This document shows positions 15,238-19,114 of a stretch of 19,114 nt of DNA, piece by piece. Origin of the DNA: Dehalococcoidia bacterium (lineage in GTDB: Bacteria; Chloroflexota; Dehalococcoidia; GIF9; AB-539-J10); contig SOJB01000123.1 of assembly GCA_004376695.1 (NCBI GenBank), forward strand, positions 1-19,114, given 5' to 3'. The position numbers and the translations under genes are program-made. The notes under the pieces are model-generated. The model saw only the letters and a program-made list of their open reading frames with translations. It had not been told where the DNA came from and made no database searches. Every line of letters begins with the position of its first letter. The stretch's first letter is position 1.

Positions 15238-17421
15238 ATGCAGAGGCTGTTAATTGTTTCCAATAGGTTGCCCCTTACGGTTCAAGAGAGGAAAGGCGAG
15301 TTGCACATTGAGCCCAGTGTTGGCGGTCTGGCTACAGGTCTCAGCTCATGGTACAAGTCCTGCAACAGCATCTGGATAGGATGGGCGGGGATAACACAGA
15401 AGAAGATGAAAAGGGAAAGAGGCATCATGGCGAGATTGCTATCTGAGAACTGCCATCCTGTGTCCATCTCACCGCAAGATGTCGAGGCCTACTACAACGG
15501 TATCTGCAACAGAACCATCTGGCCCCTTTTTCACTACTTCCCGCTCTATGCAGAATACAGCGAAGGTTCCTGGCAGGCTTACCAACGAGTGAACACAGCT
15601 TTCGCCAACGTAGTCGCCGGAATTGCCCGGCCCAACGACGTGATCTGGGTACACGACTATCACTTGATGCTGCTTCCCCAGCTTTTGAGAGAAAGACTAC
15701 CGAAGGCAACAGTGGGCTACTTCCTCCACATCCCGTTTCCGTCTTTTGAGGTATTCCGCTTGCTGCCGTGGCGTAACCAGATCCTGGAAGGACTTCTGGG
15801 CGCAGACCTCGTAGGTTTTCACACCTATGACTACACCGGACACTTCCTGGACAGCGTTCAACGTCTGTTGGGTTATGATGTGACTACGGCACAGATCACC
15901 GTGAGCAATCGGATAGTGAGGGCAGATGCATTTCCCATGGGAATAAGCCATGAGCGATTTGCCGGCGTTGCTGAGGACGCAAAGACGCAGGCAGAAAGAA
16001 AGAGGGTTCGCAAGAAACTGGGAGATTGCCAGGTGATTCTTTCAGTAGACCGTCTGGACTACACGAAAGGCATCCCCCAGCGGCTGGAAGCTTTCAGCGC
16101 CTTTCTCGACAGGAACCCAAAGTTCAAGGGAAGAGTGACTCTTGTCTTGCTCGTAGTCCCCTCGCGCACTCGAGTAGAGCAGTATATGCGGTTGAAGAAA
16201 CAGGTAGATGGACTTGTCGGCGAAATCAACGGGAAACACGGGACTATAGGCTGGATGCCAATCTGGTACCTATACCGTTCTTTATCCTTCCACTCCCTCA
16301 CCGCTCTCTACAGCCTGGCTGATGTTGCCCTCGTTACCCCTCTCAGGGACGGGATGAACCTTGTAGCAAAAGAGTATTTGACGACTAAGGCGGATGGGAG
16401 AGGAGTCTTAATACTGAGTGAAACTGCCGGAGCCGCGCAAGAACTGGGTGAGGCGATCATAATAAACGCGAATGATCAGGAGGATCTTATCCGCGCGTTG
16501 AAGCAAGCCTTAGAAATGCCGGAACAGGAGCAAGTAGGGCGCAACCGCATAATGCAGAAACGCCTGCGTCGCTACGACATTGTGCGATGGGCAGATGAGT
16601 TCATCGACAAACTGCTTCACGCCAAGGGACTTCAACGAGAAATGGCAGCAAAGGCACTGACCTATGAGATGCAGAGCAAATTGGTCAATGATTTCCAGAG
16701 GAGTGATAGAGCACTGCTTCTGCTGGATTATGATGGCACACTTGTCCCCTTCTCACCCAAGCCGGAAGAGGCAAGGCCGGGTACCACACTTATGAGCCTG
16801 ATCGAGAAGCTTGCCGCGAATCCTCGAAGCGATGTAGTGCTCATAAGTGGCCGTGATAAGGATACACTGGAGAGGTGGTTCGGACATCTCAGCGCAGCCT
16901 TGGTGGCTGAACACGGCATTTGGATCAAAGACAAAGGCGGCGGATGGGAAACGATAGAGACCCTGACGAGTGAGTGGAAGGAAGAGGTGTATCCGATACT
17001 TGAGTCATCGGTGGACAGGACTCCTGGCTCCTTCGTCGAAGAAAAGGGATTTTCCCTTGTATGGCATTACAGGAAAGCTGACCCCAGGCTAGGTGAGCTT
17101 CGAGCACGGGAACTGATAAACAATCTGTCGAATACAATTGCCAATTTGAATCTTCAGATATTGGAGGGAAGCAAGGTGGTGGAGGTAAAGAACGCTGGTA
17201 TTAACAAGGGTCGCGCGGCTTTAACATTGATGTCGCGAGCGGAATGGGACTTTGTCCTCGCAATAGGAGATGATGCGACCGATGAGGACACCTTCAAGGT
17301 TCTCCCTTCTACAGCGTGGTCCATAAAGGTGGGGTTTGGCGCTTCGGCAGCCAGATTCAGCCTTAGTTCGCCGAGCGAAGCGATTTCTCTATTAACAGAA
17401 CTGGCAGGACAGAACGTGTAG
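15238..17421 (+). CDS. otsA: Fused trehalose-6-phosphate synthase/phosphatase (OtsA-OtsB)
   Basis: The 727-residue protein joins both steps of trehalose synthesis. Residues 1-470 are a GT20 synthase making trehalose-6-phosphate from NDP-glucose and glucose-6-phosphate: SNRLP 8-12, VGGLATGL 28-35, VHDYHL 138-143, HIPFPS 164-169, DRLDYTKGI 271-279 and DGMNLVAKEY 371-380. Residues 490-725 are a HAD phosphatase with the nucleophile motif D497-Y-D499-G-T, the SGRD segment, EVKNAGINKG and GDDATDED (677-684), which removes the phosphate. All catalytic motifs look intact. Such fusions are usual in eukaryotes and known in some bacteria. GGAG nine bases upstream of the ATG serves as ribosome site. A hairpin terminator follows. 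Trehalose would act as compatible solute or carbon store. Confidence 0.95.
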   Translation: MQRLLIVSNRLPLTVQERKGELHIEPSVGGLATGLSSWYKSCNSIWIGWAGITQKKMKRERGIMARLLSENCHPVSISPQDVEAYYNGICNRTIWPLFHYFPLYAEYSEGSWQAYQRVNTAFANVVAGIARPNDVIWVHDYHLMLLPQLLRERLPKATVGYFLHIPFPSFEVFRLLPWRNQILEGLLGADLVGFHTYDYTGHFLDSVQRLLGYDVTTAQITVSNRIVRADAFPMGISHERFAGVAEDAKTQAERKRVRKKLGDCQVILSVDRLDYTKGIPQRLEAFSAFLDRNPKFKGRVTLVLLVVPSRTRVEQYMRLKKQVDGLVGEINGKHGTIGWMPIWYLYRSLSFHSLTALYSLADVALVTPLRDGMNLVAKEYLTTKADGRGVLILSETAGAAQELGEAIIINANDQEDLIRALKQALEMPEQEQVGRNRIMQKRLRRYDIVRWADEFIDKLLHAKGLQREMAAKALTYEMQSKLVNDFQRSDRALLLLDYDGTLVPFSPKPEEARPGTTLMSLIEKLAANPRSDVVLISGRDKDTLERWFGHLSAALVAEHGIWIKDKGGGWETIETLTSEWKEEVYPILESSVDRTPGSFVEEKGFSLVWHYRKADPRLGELRARELINNLSNTIANLNLQILEGSKVVEVKNAGINKGRAALTLMSRAEWDFVLAIGDDATDEDTFKVLPSTAWSIKVGFGASAARFSLSSPSEAISLLTELAGQNV

Positions 17422-17423
17422 TT

Positions 17424-17450
17424 GCCCGATTCATCGGGCTTCCTCCTTTG
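17424..17450 (+). terminator. Intrinsic terminator of the otsA-otsB gene
   Basis: GCCCGA-TTCA-TCGGGC forms a perfect 6-bp stem with a 4-base loop directly after the stop codon, followed by the T-rich TTCCTCCTTTG. The tail is not a pure T-run, so strength may be moderate. The position is ideal. Confidence 0.6.
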
Positions 17451-17479
17451 TCATTTCCGGCCCGATGTATTGGGACGAA

Positions 17480-17506
17480 GCAATCTCAGGACGCGTATGA
17501 GATTGC
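17480..17506. other. Perfect 9-bp stem-loop between convergent trehalose genes
   Basis: GCAATCTCA and TGAGATTGC are exact inverted copies around a 9-base loop (GGACGCGTA). It lies 58 bases beyond the treT stop on the minus strand. No T-tract follows on either side. It may protect or end the treT transcript, or be an intergenic repeat. Confidence 0.45.
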
Positions 17507-17564
17507 CATGCAGATTCCAGGTGCCTGCAATAGCAAGAAACGAAGCGCCTGCTGAATCAAGGAC

Positions 17565-18965
17565 CTACAAACATTGCGCTCTCGTCCGCTTGCTCAAGTT
17601 GAACCAGGGATGAAAACTGACTATGGATTCAGAACTGACTTCCTTGCTGACAGCCCCGGTCATGATCATATATATGGCCATGAGATGATCGGCAATCCGA
17701 TCGGGAAGGAGAAAGTTCCGCTTCACATACTCTCTGCCCCTGTTACCCATCGCCTGAGCAGCCTTGGGTTTCTCCAGCAAATGGACCACCTTTTCCGCGG
17801 TCTTGTGTGGTGTCTCGTAGAAGTATCCTGTATCGCCGTCACGAATCTGAAGGGGTATTGCCCCCACGTCAGCACCTATCACAGGTTTGCTTTTCCACAA
17901 TGCCTCAGTAATCACCAACCCAAAGCCTTCTCTGGTAGATGGCTGCATTATCACTGTCGCGGCCCGCTGGAGCGCATTCACTTCTCTCCAATTCTCCAAG
18001 CGGTCGTCTAGCGATAGATTCAGCACATGGACGCCCGTGTCATTCTTCGTGTCTTCATACACACGGGATAGGATTCTCTCTCCTTCTGGGTCATCGGCGG
18101 CAAAGCCACCTGCCACTATGAGCTGGCATTCTCTTTCCTGTGTTACCCGTCGGTAGGTGGCAATAGTCCTGTCTATTCCCTTCCAGGGATCGAATCTCCC
18201 GATCTGAGCAATAATCGGCACCCTGGGGTCTATACGGTACTTAGCAAGAACCCTGTCTATCTCCTCCTGGTTCAACTCCCTGTTCTTCTCAGAAAGAGGG
18301 TCAATGAAGGGAGGGATTATGAACTTGGGCAGCGGCCACCAGGAGATAATATACTGAGCCGCAGAGAATATGGCAGCATCATAGTGCTTGGCCCAACCAG
18401 TCAGGAAATCCCACAGGCCAGAGTTGCTCTCCAGAGTCCCTTCATCAATATGTATGTGGCATCTCCAGAGCCAGGTTTCGTGCGGCCTTCTGAGATAGTG
18501 ACTCAATCCCAGCGGCTGTGGGTCATGCACCTCTATCACTTCCGGTTCGTAGTCCACAAGATTCTGCCTGGCACACTCCTCGATTGTGGATATGTAAGTC
18601 TGTTGCTGCTCCCGACTGAAGGAACCGCTCTTACCCTGCAGCAGGTTGTGAAGCTCCTTCGTGCTCTCGAAGTACTGCCTGGAGCCACGGACTATCTTCC
18701 ATTCAGTGTCTATTCCCAGCATGTTCAGGAACGGGACAGTGCTGTAAAGCATCTCAGCGACGCCTCCGCCTTTGGCCGTGGCGTTCAGCGCCAGTTTCTT
18801 CAGGCCTCTCACCCGCTGAGCTATCCTGTACAGCCTCTCCATTCTCTCCTCGCCTACGATAGGGGCATAAGCTTCTGGAGGAGATGTGGAGAAAGGGCAG
18901 AAGTTCTTTCTCTTACTGTACACTGTTCCATCTGCCAGAACCGAAGAAGTGCCTGTGTTCGTCAT
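17565..18965 (-). CDS. treT: Trehalose synthase TreT-like glycosyltransferase (GT4)
   Basis: This 466-residue GT-B glycosyltransferase resembles TreT, which joins NDP-glucose to free glucose to form trehalose in one reversible step. The donor/acceptor loop NATAKGGGVAEML at 61-73 is the TreT hallmark. Further motifs are WRCHIHID 167-174, IGRFDPWKG 255-263 and the GT4 EX7E pair E346-GFGLVITE354. The protein is somewhat longer than typical TreT (about 410), with extra residues at the start (1-40) and a tail after about 435. The chosen ATG has GAGG eight bases upstream; M42 is an alternative. It converges on the OtsA-OtsB gene, giving the organism two trehalose routes. A related GT4 sucrose-type enzyme is possible but less likely. 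Confidence 0.85.
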   Translation of the reverse strand: MTNTGTSSVLADGTVYSKRKNFCPFSTSPPEAYAPIVGEERMERLYRIAQRVRGLKKLALNATAKGGGVAEMLYSTVPFLNMLGIDTEWKIVRGSRQYFESTKELHNLLQGKSGSFSREQQQTYISTIEECARQNLVDYEPEVIEVHDPQPLGLSHYLRRPHETWLWRCHIHIDEGTLESNSGLWDFLTGWAKHYDAAIFSAAQYIISWWPLPKFIIPPFIDPLSEKNRELNQEEIDRVLAKYRIDPRVPIIAQIGRFDPWKGIDRTIATYRRVTQERECQLIVAGGFAADDPEGERILSRVYEDTKNDTGVHVLNLSLDDRLENWREVNALQRAATVIMQPSTREGFGLVITEALWKSKPVIGADVGAIPLQIRDGDTGYFYETPHKTAEKVVHLLEKPKAAQAMGNRGREYVKRNFLLPDRIADHLMAIYMIMTGAVSKEVSSESIVSFHPWFNLSKRTRAQCL

Positions 18966-19114
18966 TCAGAATCCTCGCTTTCCAAGTTACACTAAACCGA
19001 ATCCACGTTGCGCCACGAAATCGGTTGATTCTACATCCTGACGGCACAGCGTGGCAAATCCCGCACTTCTCTATGTCTGTGCCGCAGATAACGGACAGGC
19101 GACCGAGCCGCTGC
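18966..19114. other. Upstream region of treT at the window edge
   Basis: These 149 bases should contain the treT promoter; no clear -10/-35 pair was found. A minus-strand frame open from the edge to 18913 reads through a Cys-rich stretch (CGTDIEKCGICHAVPSGC) but has no visible start and overlaps treT, so it is not called as a gene. Confidence 0.3.

Overview
The window is ordinary chromosomal DNA of a mid-GC bacterium. It shows no rRNA, tRNA, CRISPR array, phage gene or intact transposon. The gene set (translin-like protein, ThiD2-ThiE fusion, TrpB2-type tryptophan synthase beta, dual-specificity phosphoglucose/phosphomannose isomerase, fused trehalose-6-phosphate synthase/phosphatase, and a fatty-acid/acyl-CoA gene cluster) would suit an uncultured member of the Chloroflexota, perhaps near Dehalococcoidia. 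That placement is inference from gene content; no taxonomic marker gene is present.

Layout. (1) 70-2529, plus strand: a tight operon of two tandem FmdB-type zinc-ribbon proteins, a ThiD2-ThiE thiamine enzyme and a translin/TRAX-family protein, with gaps or overlaps of only a few bases. (2) 7508-2654, minus strand: an acyl-CoA operon in the order carboxyltransferase, acyl-CoA dehydrogenase, second acyl-CoA dehydrogenase, 3-hydroxyacyl-CoA dehydrogenase. The two dehydrogenases look like one catalytic and one non-catalytic subunit of a mixed enzyme. (3) 7509-8025: a gene-free stretch rich in inverted repeats. (4) 9309-8026, minus: trpB2 without trpA, divergent from (5) comEC, 9668-12103, plus. 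(6) 13490-12387, minus: an M29 aminopeptidase with a convincing intrinsic terminator behind it. (7) 13849-17421, plus: a sugar-phosphate region with phosphoglucose/phosphomannose isomerase, a decayed sugar-nucleotidyltransferase remnant, then an OtsA-OtsB fusion ending at a hairpin terminator. (8) 18965-17565, minus: a TreT-like trehalose synthase facing the OtsA-OtsB gene.

How the genes fit together. Region 2 would take an acyl-CoA through dehydrogenation and 3-hydroxyacyl-CoA oxidation, coupled to a carboxylation or decarboxylation step; hydratase, thiolase, CoA ligase and biotin carboxylase must lie elsewhere. Regions 7 and 8 join hexose-phosphate interconversion to two independent trehalose routes: NDP-glucose plus glucose-6-phosphate through OtsA/OtsB, and NDP-glucose plus glucose through TreT. 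Nothing here amounts to a clearly new defence or mobile system. The most interesting items are the translin-family protein in a thiamine operon, the split-function dehydrogenase pair, the palindrome carried in frame inside thiDE, the nucleotidyltransferase remnant and the convergent double trehalose locus.
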